Shown: piece by piece, positions 1 to 6,592 of the stretch | How positions within the stretch are numbered: position 1 is the stretch's first letter | Layout of the letters: every line of letters begins with the position of its first letter | Origin: Beijerinckiaceae bacterium | GTDB taxonomy: Bacteria > Pseudomonadota > Alphaproteobacteria > Rhizobiales > Beijerinckiaceae | Length of the DNA stretch: 10,699 nt | Direction: 5' to 3' | Assembly (NCBI GenBank): GCA_022702195.1 | Contig: JAKONB010000326.1 | Coordinates: 1 to 10,699 of the forward strand | Notes under the pieces: model-generated | Database searches by the model: none | What the model was told of the DNA's origin: nothing | Seen by the model: the letters and a program-made list of their open reading frames with translations, nothing else | Program-made: the position numbers and the translations under genes

Positions 1-2
1 CG

Positions 3-1055
3 ACCCTCGACCGGGTCGCCGGCCAGGCCTACGCGTCCCTGGCCGATCCGCAGCTCCGCTCGGGCCGCGCCTTCGGCAGCCAGATGCTGTCGCGGGCCTA
101 TGCGGCCAGCACCGAGGCCGGTCCGCAGAGCTTCACCCTGCCGCCGACCGTCTACGCCGCCGACCTACCCAATCGCGGTCCGGTTCCGGAGCCGCGCCTG
201 ATCGAGACCAGCCGCGGCTACGGCCTCTGGGCCACGGGCTACGGCCAGTTCGGGCATGTGGATGCCACCGCCAACGCGGCGGGCCGCAGCGAGACCGTCT
301 CGGGTCTGGCCACCGGCATCGACTTCCATCCGCAGGCCGGGACCGTGCTCGGCATCGCCGCCGGCTACGGCTCGGTGGACGTGTCGCTCAACCGCACCGG
401 CGAGCGCGCGCATACCGACAACGCCCAGGTCGGCGTCTATGGCGGCTTCAGCCAGGGCGCGCTCTACGGCAATCTCGCCCTGGGCTACGCCCATGCGGAT
501 GGCCGGGTCGATCGCTCCATCGGGCTGGCGCAACTCCAGCCGGGTGGGACACGCGGCAACGTCAGCGGGGATCAGTTCATCTCCGCCGGCGAGCTCGGCT
601 ATCGCATCCCGGCCACCGCCCAGGTGGTGCTGTCGCCCTTCGTCGGCTTCCAGGTGAACACCTTCGACCAGGATCGGGTGGTGGAGGGCGGCACCGGCCT
701 GCTCACCCTCAACGTCGCGGCCCGGGACTTCCTCTCGGCCCGCACGCTGGTCGGCGGCCGGCTCGAGACCGCCACCGCCATCCTCGGCGGCCGGCCGGTC
801 TCCCTCTGGGTCAAGGCGGCCTATGTCCACGACTTCGCCGACGTGAACCGGACGATCAGCAGCGCCTTCGCGCTGGCCCCCACATTGCCCTTCCTGGTCA
901 GCGGCCGTCGCCTCGACCGCGACCGGGCCATCGTCGGCGCCGGACTCAGCACCGAACTCGCGCCCGGTCTGGCCGGCTTCGTCGCCTACGACGCCGAACT
1001 CGCCTCCACCGACACGATCCAGGCGGTGCGGGGCGGCGTTCGATACAACTTCTAA
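3..1055 (+). CDS. Autotransporter C-terminal beta-barrel domain (5' partial)
   Basis: This is the 3' end of a type V secretion autotransporter; the reading frame is open to the left edge, so the signal peptide and passenger lie outside. The first 30 or so visible residues (LDRVAGQAYASLADPQL) match the conserved linker just before autotransporter barrels. From about residue 75 there are alternating amphipathic strands with many Gly and aromatic residues (YGLWATGYGQFG, VGVYGGFSQGALYGNLALGYAHADG), ending in the terminal aromatic VRYNF expected of a BAM-inserted outer-membrane barrel. The visible 350 residues are enough for a complete 12-strand barrel. An internal ATG at 84 is not a plausible start because the homologous linker continues upstream. 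A terminator follows the stop directly. The passenger's function cannot be told from this window. The barrel assignment is firm. Confidence 0.9.
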   Translation, partial: TLDRVAGQAYASLADPQLRSGRAFGSQMLSRAYAASTEAGPQSFTLPPTVYAADLPNRGPVPEPRLIETSRGYGLWATGYGQFGHVDATANAAGRSETVSGLATGIDFHPQAGTVLGIAAGYGSVDVSLNRTGERAHTDNAQVGVYGGFSQGALYGNLALGYAHADGRVDRSIGLAQLQPGGTRGNVSGDQFISAGELGYRIPATAQVVLSPFVGFQVNTFDQDRVVEGGTGLLTLNVAARDFLSARTLVGGRLETATAILGGRPVSLWVKAAYVHDFADVNRTISSAFALAPTLPFLVSGRRLDRDRAIVGAGLSTELAPGLAGFVAYDAELASTDTIQAVRGGVRYNF

Positions 1056-1076
1056 GAGAGAAACACGAGCGACAGG

Positions 1077-1108
1077 AAGGCCCGCCGGAAGGGCGGGCCT
1101 TTCGTTCG
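1077..1108 (+). terminator. Rho-independent terminator after the autotransporter gene
   Basis: A perfect 10-bp stem pairs AAGGCCCGCC (1077-1086) with GGCGGGCCTT (1092-1101), with a five-base loop GGAAG. A short T-rich stretch (TTTCGTTCG) follows. It begins 21 bases after the autotransporter stop codon, which is ideal placement for ending that transcript and isolating the sugar operon. The T-tract is interrupted, so termination may be partial. Confidence 0.85.
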
Positions 1109-1279
1109 ACCAGAATGAAGCGTAGAAATTGCCAAATTATCCCGATCAACGATGGGGTATTTAGGAACAACGCCACGTAATCATCCCGAAAAAGTGCGTC
1201 TTCGTGACGATTGATCGTCTCACTGTTGGGTTCTATGCTGCCGGCAATGGGCGCCCGGTCAGAAGAGCGGCAAGGTTTC
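1109..1279 (+). promoter_or_regulatory. AT-richer leader, probable promoter region of the sugar operon
   Basis: This stretch between the terminator and the ketoisomerase start is clearly richer in A/T than the flanking coding DNA, for example around AGAAATTGCCAAATTATCCC and GGGGTATTTAGG. It is the only space for a promoter serving the four-gene operon. TTGCCA at 1129 resembles a -35 box, but the nearest -10-like TATTTA (1158) is 23 bases further on, too far for a standard sigma-70 promoter, so no core promoter is assigned. A near-palindrome, GTGACGAT-TG-ATCGTC followed by TCAC, lies at 1204-1223 and could be an operator. No convincing coding sequence is seen here. Confidence 0.4.
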
Positions 1280-1726
1280 ATGGGAACGATCAAGGGCGCG
1301 GCACTGCTTGAAAAGAACGTGCATGCGGATCTGCGCGGGCGGCTCGTCGCATTCGAGGCGTTCGACAATCTTCCCTTTGTCCCACAACGCGTTTTTGTTC
1401 TTGAGGTCGACGATGCCCGCGTGTCGCGCGGCGGGCACGCCAATTCCTGTGACGAGGTCATCGTGGCCCTGCGCGGCGGCGCGACCATCGCGCTCGACAA
1501 CGGCGAGGAAACCACCTCGGTCCGACTCGACGACGACCATCACGCCCTGTGGATCAGTGCCGGGATCGTCATCCGCCTGGACAATTTCGAGGCCGGCACC
1601 CTGCTGCTGGTCTGTGCCTCGGAGCGCTACGGACGGACCCGGCACTTCGCGACGCCGCAGACCCAGTTGGTGGCCCGGACGCGCTCGGGCTTGCACGGCG
1701 AGCCGATCTACGAGGATGCGCGGTGA
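1280..1726 (+). CDS. FdtA/QdtA-like dTDP-4-keto-6-deoxyhexose 3,4-ketoisomerase (WxcM-like cupin)
   Basis: Small single-domain cupin of 148 residues, close to the roughly 140 usual for FdtA/QdtA enzymes. These move the keto group of dTDP-4-keto-6-deoxyglucose from C4 to C3, preparing C3 for amination. Family landmarks are the N-terminal RGRLVAFEAFDNLPFVPQRVF, the RGGHAN segment (His53, Asn55), the strand VALRGGATIALDNG, and the C-terminal LLLVCASERYG. Characterised FdtA/QdtA proteins carry HxH at the active-site segment; here the second position is Asn. The frame also allows a TTG start at 1211 and ATGs at 1235 and 1247. I chose ATG 1280 because family similarity begins soon after it and AAGG lies upstream at 1272-1275, but the start is uncertain. 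Its stop overlaps the aminotransferase start (GTGA), implying coupled translation. The exact nucleotide sugar is inferred from neighbours. Confidence 0.8.
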   Translation: MGTIKGAALLEKNVHADLRGRLVAFEAFDNLPFVPQRVFVLEVDDARVSRGGHANSCDEVIVALRGGATIALDNGEETTSVRLDDDHHALWISAGIVIRLDNFEAGTLLLVCASERYGRTRHFATPQTQLVARTRSGLHGEPIYEDAR

Positions 1727-2811
1727 TCGCGCAGGCCGCGCCGCAACGCCGCATCGCCCGATTCCGCCCCGAGATCGATGCCGCGCTCGGCGAGATCCTG
1801 AGCGGGTCACACTACATCCTCGGCCCGGCCGTCGAGCGGTTCGAAGCCGCCTTCGCGGCGCATGAGGGACGGTCATACGGAGTGGGTGTCGGCTCGGGGA
1901 CCGACGCCCTCGCCCTCGCGTTGCGGGGCCTCGACGTCGGACCGGGCGACGAAGTGGTGACCGCCGCCCTCACCTTCGCCGGCACGGCCCAGGCGATCCT
2001 GCAGGTCGGCGCCGTGCCGCGTTTCGCCGAGGTCGATCCGTGGACCCGCTGCATCACGCCCGAGACCGTGGAGGCCGCGATCACCCCGCGAACGGCCGCG
2101 ATCGTCCCGGTCCACCTGTTCGGCCACCCCTCCGACATGGAGGGCCTCACCACCCTCGCCCGCCGCCGCGGCCTCGTGGTGGTGGCCGATTGCGCCCAGT
2201 CGCATGGCGCCCGTCTCGGGGACCGAATGCTCGGGAGCTACGGCGATGCGGCGGCCTATTCCTTCTATCCCACCAAGAATCTCGGCTGTGTCGGCGATGG
2301 TGGCGCCGTGCTGACCAGCGATCCGACCCTGGATGCCAGGCTGCGCAGCCTGCGGGAATACGGCTTCTCCGACGGGGTACGGGTCAGCCGCGCGCTCGGA
2401 TTCAACAGCCGTCTCGACGCGGTCCAGGCCGCGATCCTCACGGTGCTACTGCCCCAGCTCGCGGAGCAGAACCGGCACCGCCGGAACCTGGCCGCGTCTT
2501 ACCGGCGGGGGCTCGCTGGACTCGCCGGGATCGGCCTGCCGCCCGATGCGGAGGGTGCCGTGTACCACCAGTTCGCGATCACCCATGCGGCGCGGGACGA
2601 CCTCGCCACGGCGCTCGGCGATCGCGGCATCCGGACCGCCGTGCATTATCAACCGCCCCTGCACCATCATCCGGCGTTCCGCTCGGACGGAGCGCTCCCG
2701 GTCACCGAGCGGCTCGCGGCGAACCTCCTGAGCCTGCCGATCCAGCCGGAGGTTGCCGAGGGCCATGTCGCGGGAATCGTCGCGGCGCTCGCCGGGATCT
2801 GTGGCCGATGA
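1723..2811 (+). CDS. DegT/DnrJ/EryC1/StrS-family PLP-dependent sugar aminotransferase
   Basis: This 362-residue protein is a fold-type I PLP aminotransferase acting on nucleotide-linked keto sugars. Beside a 3,4-ketoisomerase it is probably an FdtB/QdtB-type 3-aminotransferase using glutamate. Seen in the sequence: GVGSGTDALALALRGL (PLP phosphate site), a Pro-Phe-type segment VTAALTFAGTAQAIL, Asp156 in VVVADCAQSHGA (pairs with the PLP ring nitrogen), the Schiff-base Lys185 in YSFYPTKNLG, then GDGGAVLTSD and the C-terminal VHYQPPLHHHPAF segment near the substrate site. The GTG start at 1723 shares GTGA with the preceding stop and has GAGG at 1712-1715. The same frame is open further upstream, but that stretch lies inside the ketoisomerase gene and does not resemble the family. 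Family assignment is firm; C3 regiospecificity is inferred from context. Confidence 0.92.
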   Translation: MIAQAAPQRRIARFRPEIDAALGEILSGSHYILGPAVERFEAAFAAHEGRSYGVGVGSGTDALALALRGLDVGPGDEVVTAALTFAGTAQAILQVGAVPRFAEVDPWTRCITPETVEAAITPRTAAIVPVHLFGHPSDMEGLTTLARRRGLVVVADCAQSHGARLGDRMLGSYGDAAAYSFYPTKNLGCVGDGGAVLTSDPTLDARLRSLREYGFSDGVRVSRALGFNSRLDAVQAAILTVLLPQLAEQNRHRRNLAASYRRGLAGLAGIGLPPDAEGAVYHQFAITHAARDDLATALGDRGIRTAVHYQPPLHHHPAFRSDGALPVTERLAANLLSLPIQPEVAEGHVAGIVAALAGICGR

Positions 2812-3464
2812 GCGGTCTCGTACTGTACGGCATCGGCTCCCCCATCGTCGGCGATGTCGTGGAGAGCGCGCACCGGGCCGGGACGCCGATCCGCCTCGGG
2901 ATCCGCAACGTGGCGGGTCCGGCCCTCACGGAGGCCGGGATCCCGACCTGCCCGGCCGAGGCGATTTCCCACACGGTTCGGGACCACCCGATCCTGGTTC
3001 CGCTCTTCACCCCCGGCCACCGCCAGGGCGCGGCTCGGGAGGCCACCGGCCACGGCCTCGTGCGCCATGCGGTCCTGGTCGATCCAACCTGCATCCGGCC
3101 GCGCGATCTCGCGATCGGGCCGGGTGGCTACGTCAATGCGGGCTGCGTGTTCGGCAGCGGCGGCGTGCTCGGCGCCTTCGCCTTCGTGAACCGCGCCACG
3201 ACGATCGGGCATCACGCCCGCTTCGGAGATTTCGTCTCGATCGGCCCCGGGGTCTCCATCGCGGGCGAGGTGACGATCGGGGATGGGGCGGTGATCGGAG
3301 CCGGAGCGGTCCTGCTGCCCGGAATCAGCATCGGCGCCAATGCCGTGGTGGGCGGCGGGGCGGTGGTCACCCGCGACGTCCCGCCGGAATGCCTGGTCCT
3401 GGGCAATCCCGCGCGGGTGATCCGGCGCGCCATTGGCGGCTACAAGGGCGTGACCGTGTCGTGA
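2808..3464 (+). CDS. NeuD/PglD-like sugar O/N-acyltransferase (left-handed beta-helix)
   Basis: A 218-residue acyl-CoA-dependent transferase of the NeuD/PglD group. Residues 1 to about 85 form the Rossmann-like N-terminal domain (LVLYGIGSPIVGDVVESAHRAG) that binds the sugar nucleotide in PglD. From about residue 95 onward there are hexapeptide repeats building a left-handed beta-helix (IGPGGYVNAGCVFGSGGVLG, IGDGAVIGAGAVLLPGISIG), ending in the usual GNPARVIR. His135 in TTIGHHARFGDF aligns with the catalytic His of the GHD motif in PglD/NeuD. It starts in an ATGA overlap with the aminotransferase stop, so it most likely acylates the amino group that enzyme installs. PglD itself modifies a C4 amine, whereas the ketoisomerase here points to C3. 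Acetyl is the usual acyl group, but the donor cannot be read from the sequence. Confidence 0.87.
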   Translation: MSGLVLYGIGSPIVGDVVESAHRAGTPIRLGIRNVAGPALTEAGIPTCPAEAISHTVRDHPILVPLFTPGHRQGAAREATGHGLVRHAVLVDPTCIRPRDLAIGPGGYVNAGCVFGSGGVLGAFAFVNRATTIGHHARFGDFVSIGPGVSIAGEVTIGDGAVIGAGAVLLPGISIGANAVVGGGAVVTRDVPPECLVLGNPARVIRRAIGGYKGVTVS

Positions 3465-6304
3465 GCATCGGGATGCGACCGGACGCCGATCAAGCCGCGC
3501 CCATCGTCCACCTCTATACGGTGTGCTGGGACGAGGCCGACATGCTGGGCTTCTTCTTCCGGCATTACGACCCGTGGGTCAGCCGCTACGTCATCTACGA
3601 CGACGGTTCCACCGACGGGTCGCGCGAGATCCTGGCGCGTCATCCACGGGTCGACTTGCGCGACTTCGACCGGACCGATCCGGATTCCTTCGTGCTCTCG
3701 CACAAGGCGATGCAGGATCACGCCTGGAAGGAGAGTCGCGGCGTCGCCGACTGGGTGGTGATCACCGCCATCGACGAGCATCTCCACGTTCCGGGCCGCG
3801 GCATGGCCGACTACCTCGCCGAGCAGGCGCGGGCCGGAATCACCCTGGTGCCGGCTCTTGGCTTCGACATGAACGCGCCGGCCATGCCGGAGGATCGCGG
3901 GCGGCTCACCGAGATCGTCACGCGGGGGCGCCCGCGCATCGCCTTCAACAAGCTCAGCCTGTTCCGCCCGGACGCCATCGCCGAGACCGGCTTCGGCCCC
4001 GGACGCCACGCCGCCGAACCCAGCGGCCGTCTCGTCCTGCCCGAGCGGGACCAGGTGATGCTCTGGCACTACAAGCATCTCGGCTTCGCCCGCAACGCGG
4101 AGCGGGAGGCATCGCAGGCCCTGCGCCTCGGCCGACGCGACGTCGCCAACGGCTTCGGCCAGCATTATCTCTGGTCCCGCGAGACCCTGCGCGCCTTCTG
4201 GGACGAGATGGAGGCCGAGGCCACCGATCTGTCGGCACCGGATTTCTCCCCCGAGGCCGTGTGCAAGCGACCGCTGTGGTGGCGCCAGGAGGTGCCCGTC
4301 GCACCGCCACGGCCGAAGGTCTCGGTGCTGATCAAGGCCTACAACCACGCCGCCTATGTCGGGCAGACGATCCGCAGCGTCCTCGACCAGTCGTTCCAGG
4401 ATTTCGAGATCGTCGTCACCGATGACGGGTCGGAGGACGGCACCCTCGACATCCTGCGCGGCTTCGACGATCCCCGGATCGACCTCCAGGCGCACCCGAC
4501 GAACCAGGGCATCTCGGGGGCGATGAACGCGACCCTCGGCCGGGCGAGGGGCGACTATTGCGCGATCCTGAACTCCGACGACTGGGCCTTGCCGGAGCGC
4601 TTGGCCCGTCAGGTGGCCTTCCTCGACGCGCATCCGGAGGTCGACGCCGTGTTCGGCCTGCCGGAGGCGGTGGACGAGCAAGGTGCGTCGACCCAGGCCT
4701 ACAACGATTTCACCGTGCCACTCCGGCTGCCGGATTTCTCCCGCCGCTCCTGGTTGCGGCAGTTTTTCCTGGCCGGAAATTGCCTGTGTGCGCCCACCGC
4801 GATGATCCGCCGGAGCGCCTACGACCGCGCCGGCCCCTACGATCCGCGGCTGACCAACCTTCAGGATCTCGACATGTGGGTCCGGATGCTGGTCGCCGGC
4901 TGCCGCTTCCACGTCCTGCCCGAACCGGTCACGGCATTCCGCATCCGGGACGGGCACGCCAATGCCAGCGCGCCCAGCCCCGCCGCCGTGCTGCGCACGG
5001 AGTTCGAAACCGGTCGGATCCTCGACCATTACCGCGCCTTCGCGCCGCCGCTCTTCGACGAGGTTTTCGGGATCGGGGAGCCGGACGGCCTGCCGCCGGA
5101 TGCGTCGATCCTGACGCGTCTCGGCGAACTCGCCCTGCATGTGCCGCATCCGCCCTACCGCGCCTTCGGGCTCGATTGCCTCTATCGGGGAGCCACCCGC
5201 CCGGACGAGATCTCGCGGTTGCGGGCGCTGACCGGGGCGACCGACCATTTCGGCGCGTGCCTGCTGGCCGAGCGGGACGATGAAATCGCCGCCCTGCGCG
5301 CCGCCCTTCAGGACCGCGATGGGCGGATCGGGAGGCTCGAGGCGGCGATCCCGATGACCCCGGTTCCGGAACGGCGGGGAGCGCGGCAGGCCGCGCCGAT
5401 CTCAGCCTGGAGTGCCGCGGAAGCGCGCGCGGGGGTCGCATCGCTTCTCGATCCGGATTGGTACCGGGCGCACCATCCCGATCTCGGCGCCATCGAGGAT
5501 CCGGTCGGCCATTATCTCGCGGTCGGAGCGAGCGAGGGATGGTCGCCGCATCCGTTGTTCGATCCGGACTGGTATGACAACCAGGGGCCGCCTTGCGCCA
5601 ACCCGCTGCTCGATTTCCTCGAACGCGGCCATGCGCGGGGGCGCAACCCGCACCCGCTGTTCGATGTCGGCTGGTATCTCGGGCAAAACCCCGATGTGCG
5701 GGCGGCAGGCGTCAACAGCCTCGTCCACTATGTCGCCAACGGCGCGCGCGAGGGTCGGGACCCGCACCCGCTCTTCGATACAGGTTGGTATCTCGCGCAC
5801 AATGTCGTCGGCGACGACGGCAATCCGCTCGTTCACTACGTGACGGGCCGGGGGACTCAGCCGCACCCGCTCTTCGACGACGCCTTCTACCGCGCGGCGA
5901 TCCCGGATCTCGACTGGCTCGGTCTGGCACCGCTCGCGCATTACCTCGCCCGCGGGGCCGCGTCCGGCTTCGATCCGAACCCGGTCTTCGCTTCGGCTTG
6001 GTATGTCGCGGCGCAGGGTCCCGCGTGGGAGGCGGGCCAGAACCCTCTCGTCCACTACCTCCTCGACGGCGACCGCGCGGGGCGAGACCCGCATCCGCAA
6101 TTCGACGCGACCTTCTACGCCGCGCAGAACCCGGACGTCGTGGAGAGCGGCGTGAATCTGCTCGTCCATTATCTGCATGCCGGACGGCGTGAGGGGCGCC
6201 TCGCCCGAAGACCGGATCACCGGTCGGCCGCCGGCGGCATTCGAGGGTATTCTCCGCTGCGAAAGCCGACGGGTGGTTTCGGACGCGCCGCTCGGACCCG
6301 CTGA
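3461..6304 (+). CDS. Two-domain GT-A glycosyltransferase with C-terminal WY/NPLVHYL repeats
   Basis: A 947-residue, probably cytoplasmic protein with no evident signal peptide or membrane span. Domain 1 (about residues 15-270) resembles the Glyco_tranf_2_4/GT92-like group: TVCWDEADMLGFFFRHY, YDDGSTDGS at 46-54 and AIDEH at 103-107. Domain 2 (about 285-500) is a canonical GT2 domain: PKVSVLIKAYNHAAYV, TDDGSEDGT at 320-328, and NSDDW at 371-375 as the metal/nucleotide-binding acidic motif. A short charged, probably helical segment (ERDDEIAALRAALQDRDGRIGRLEA) leads to seven tandem repeats (662-913) and a basic 34-residue tail. The GTG at 3461 overlaps the acyltransferase stop (GTGA) as elsewhere in the operon; ATG 3473 is the alternative. 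The same frame is open further upstream but there overlaps the previous gene and looks out of frame. It probably transfers two sugars, one perhaps the amino sugar made by its neighbours; the acceptor is unknown. Confidence 0.88.
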   Translation: MSIGMRPDADQAAPIVHLYTVCWDEADMLGFFFRHYDPWVSRYVIYDDGSTDGSREILARHPRVDLRDFDRTDPDSFVLSHKAMQDHAWKESRGVADWVVITAIDEHLHVPGRGMADYLAEQARAGITLVPALGFDMNAPAMPEDRGRLTEIVTRGRPRIAFNKLSLFRPDAIAETGFGPGRHAAEPSGRLVLPERDQVMLWHYKHLGFARNAEREASQALRLGRRDVANGFGQHYLWSRETLRAFWDEMEAEATDLSAPDFSPEAVCKRPLWWRQEVPVAPPRPKVSVLIKAYNHAAYVGQTIRSVLDQSFQDFEIVVTDDGSEDGTLDILRGFDDPRIDLQAHPTNQGISGAMNATLGRARGDYCAILNSDDWALPERLARQVAFLDAHPEVDAVFGLPEAVDEQGASTQAYNDFTVPLRLPDFSRRSWLRQFFLAGNCLCAPTAMIRRSAYDRAGPYDPRLTNLQDLDMWVRMLVAGCRFHVLPEPVTAFRIRDGHANASAPSPAAVLRTEFETGRILDHYRAFAPPLFDEVFGIGEPDGLPPDASILTRLGELALHVPHPPYRAFGLDCLYRGATRPDEISRLRALTGATDHFGACLLAERDDEIAALRAALQDRDGRIGRLEAAIPMTPVPERRGARQAAPISAWSAAEARAGVASLLDPDWYRAHHPDLGAIEDPVGHYLAVGASEGWSPHPLFDPDWYDNQGPPCANPLLDFLERGHARGRNPHPLFDVGWYLGQNPDVRAAGVNSLVHYVANGAREGRDPHPLFDTGWYLAHNVVGDDGNPLVHYVTGRGTQPHPLFDDAFYRAAIPDLDWLGLAPLAHYLARGAASGFDPNPVFASAWYVAAQGPAWEAGQNPLVHYLLDGDRAGRDPHPQFDATFYAAQNPDVVESGVNLLVHYLHAGRREGRLARRPDHRSAAGGIRGYSPLRKPTGGFGRAARTR
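5444..6199 (+). repeat. Seven tandem protein repeats of 33-38 residues in the glycosyltransferase C-terminus
   Basis: Repeats cover residues 662-698, 699-732, 733-770, 771-803, 804-841, 842-879 and 880-913. The pattern is LFD-x-x-WY, a variable middle often with NPDV, then NPLVHYL-x-x-G, then EGRDPHP. The aromatic WY (FY in two units), the HY pair and the closing PHP are the most constant positions; unit 2 lacks the HY pair and unit 7 ends at EGR without PHP. DNA identity is only partial, so these look like old, diverging duplications. Similar WY...PDV...HYL...G motifs are, to my knowledge, common in large alphaproteobacterial and cyanobacterial glycosyltransferases, with no settled function. 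A role in binding glycan, lipid or a partner protein is inference. Confidence 0.85.
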
Positions 6305-6309
6305 TAGGG

Positions 6310-6352
6310 CCACCGCGCGGTGGATTCGGTGGCCGCACCAGACGGCCACCGA
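6310..6352. terminator. Two palindromes between convergent genes, possible bidirectional terminator
   Basis: The 69-base gap between the glycosyltransferase stop and the mop stop holds a perfect 14-base palindrome CCACCGCGCGGTGG (6310-6323). It is followed by a perfect 10-bp stem, TCGGTGGCCG (6326-6335) with CGGCCACCGA (6343-6352), around a 7-base loop. No T-tract follows on either strand, so this is not a textbook intrinsic terminator. The position between convergent genes nevertheless suggests transcript-end formation from both sides. GGTGG and CCACC of the two elements could also pair with each other, allowing alternative folds. Confidence 0.5.
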
Positions 6353-6373
6353 CAGGATCAGGCAGAGGAAGTA

Positions 6374-6583
6374 TCAGTCGACGGCGATCATCACGTCGGA
6401 TGCCTTGACCACGGCATAGGCTTCGCCGCCGACGGTGAGGCCGAGGGAATCCACCGATTCGTTGGTGATCGAGGCGGTGATGACCGTACCGTCGGCGATC
6501 GCGATCTTCACATGGGCCGTGGTGGCGCCCTTCTCCACCGAGACGACCTTGCCCTTCAGAGTGTTCCGTGCGCTGATCTTCAT
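6374..6583 (-). CDS. mop: Molbindin: single TOBE/Mop-domain molybdate-binding protein
   Basis: At 69 residues this is the standard size for a stand-alone Mop protein. Such proteins form hexamers that bind several molybdate (or tungstate) ions in the cytoplasm and buffer or store them. The fold signature is clear: KISARNTLKGKVVSVEKGATTAHVKIAI at the N-terminus, then TVITASITNESVDSLGL, then VGGEAYAVVKASDVMIAVD, as in the TOBE/Mop domains of ModC, ModE and clostridial molbindins. It starts nine bases after the modA stop. The TAG of modA is built into its Shine-Dalgarno AGGGG, six bases before ATG, so the two genes are surely cotranscribed. The product probably holds molybdate delivered for the molybdopterin enzyme encoded upstream. 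Confidence 0.93.
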   Translation of the reverse strand: MKISARNTLKGKVVSVEKGATTAHVKIAIADGTVITASITNESVDSLGLTVGGEAYAVVKASDVMIAVD

Positions 6584-6592
6584 CCGTATCCC

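Noticed and set aside
1129..1163. TTGCCA and TATTTA considered as a sigma-70 promoter pair
   Set aside because: The 23-base spacing is too long for a standard promoter.
1549..1722. Upstream extension of the aminotransferase frame
   Set aside because: It lies inside the ketoisomerase gene and lacks family similarity. GTG 1723 has a GAGG ribosome-binding site and the operon's overlap pattern.
2753..3460. Upstream extension of the glycosyltransferase frame
   Set aside because: This part overlaps the acyltransferase gene completely and reads as Arg/Pro/Gly-rich out-of-frame sequence. GTG 3461 in the GTGA overlap is the better start.
3440..5248. A 602-codon open frame on the - strand under the glycosyltransferase gene
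   Set aside because: It is a mirror of the glycosyltransferase frame in GC-rich DNA. It has no recognisable domain, while the + strand frame carries two clear GT-A domains.
5444..6199. Repetitive DNA considered as a CRISPR array or recent tandem duplication
   Set aside because: The repeats are conserved at protein level with variable length and diverged codons, and they stay in one reading frame, so they are protein repeats.
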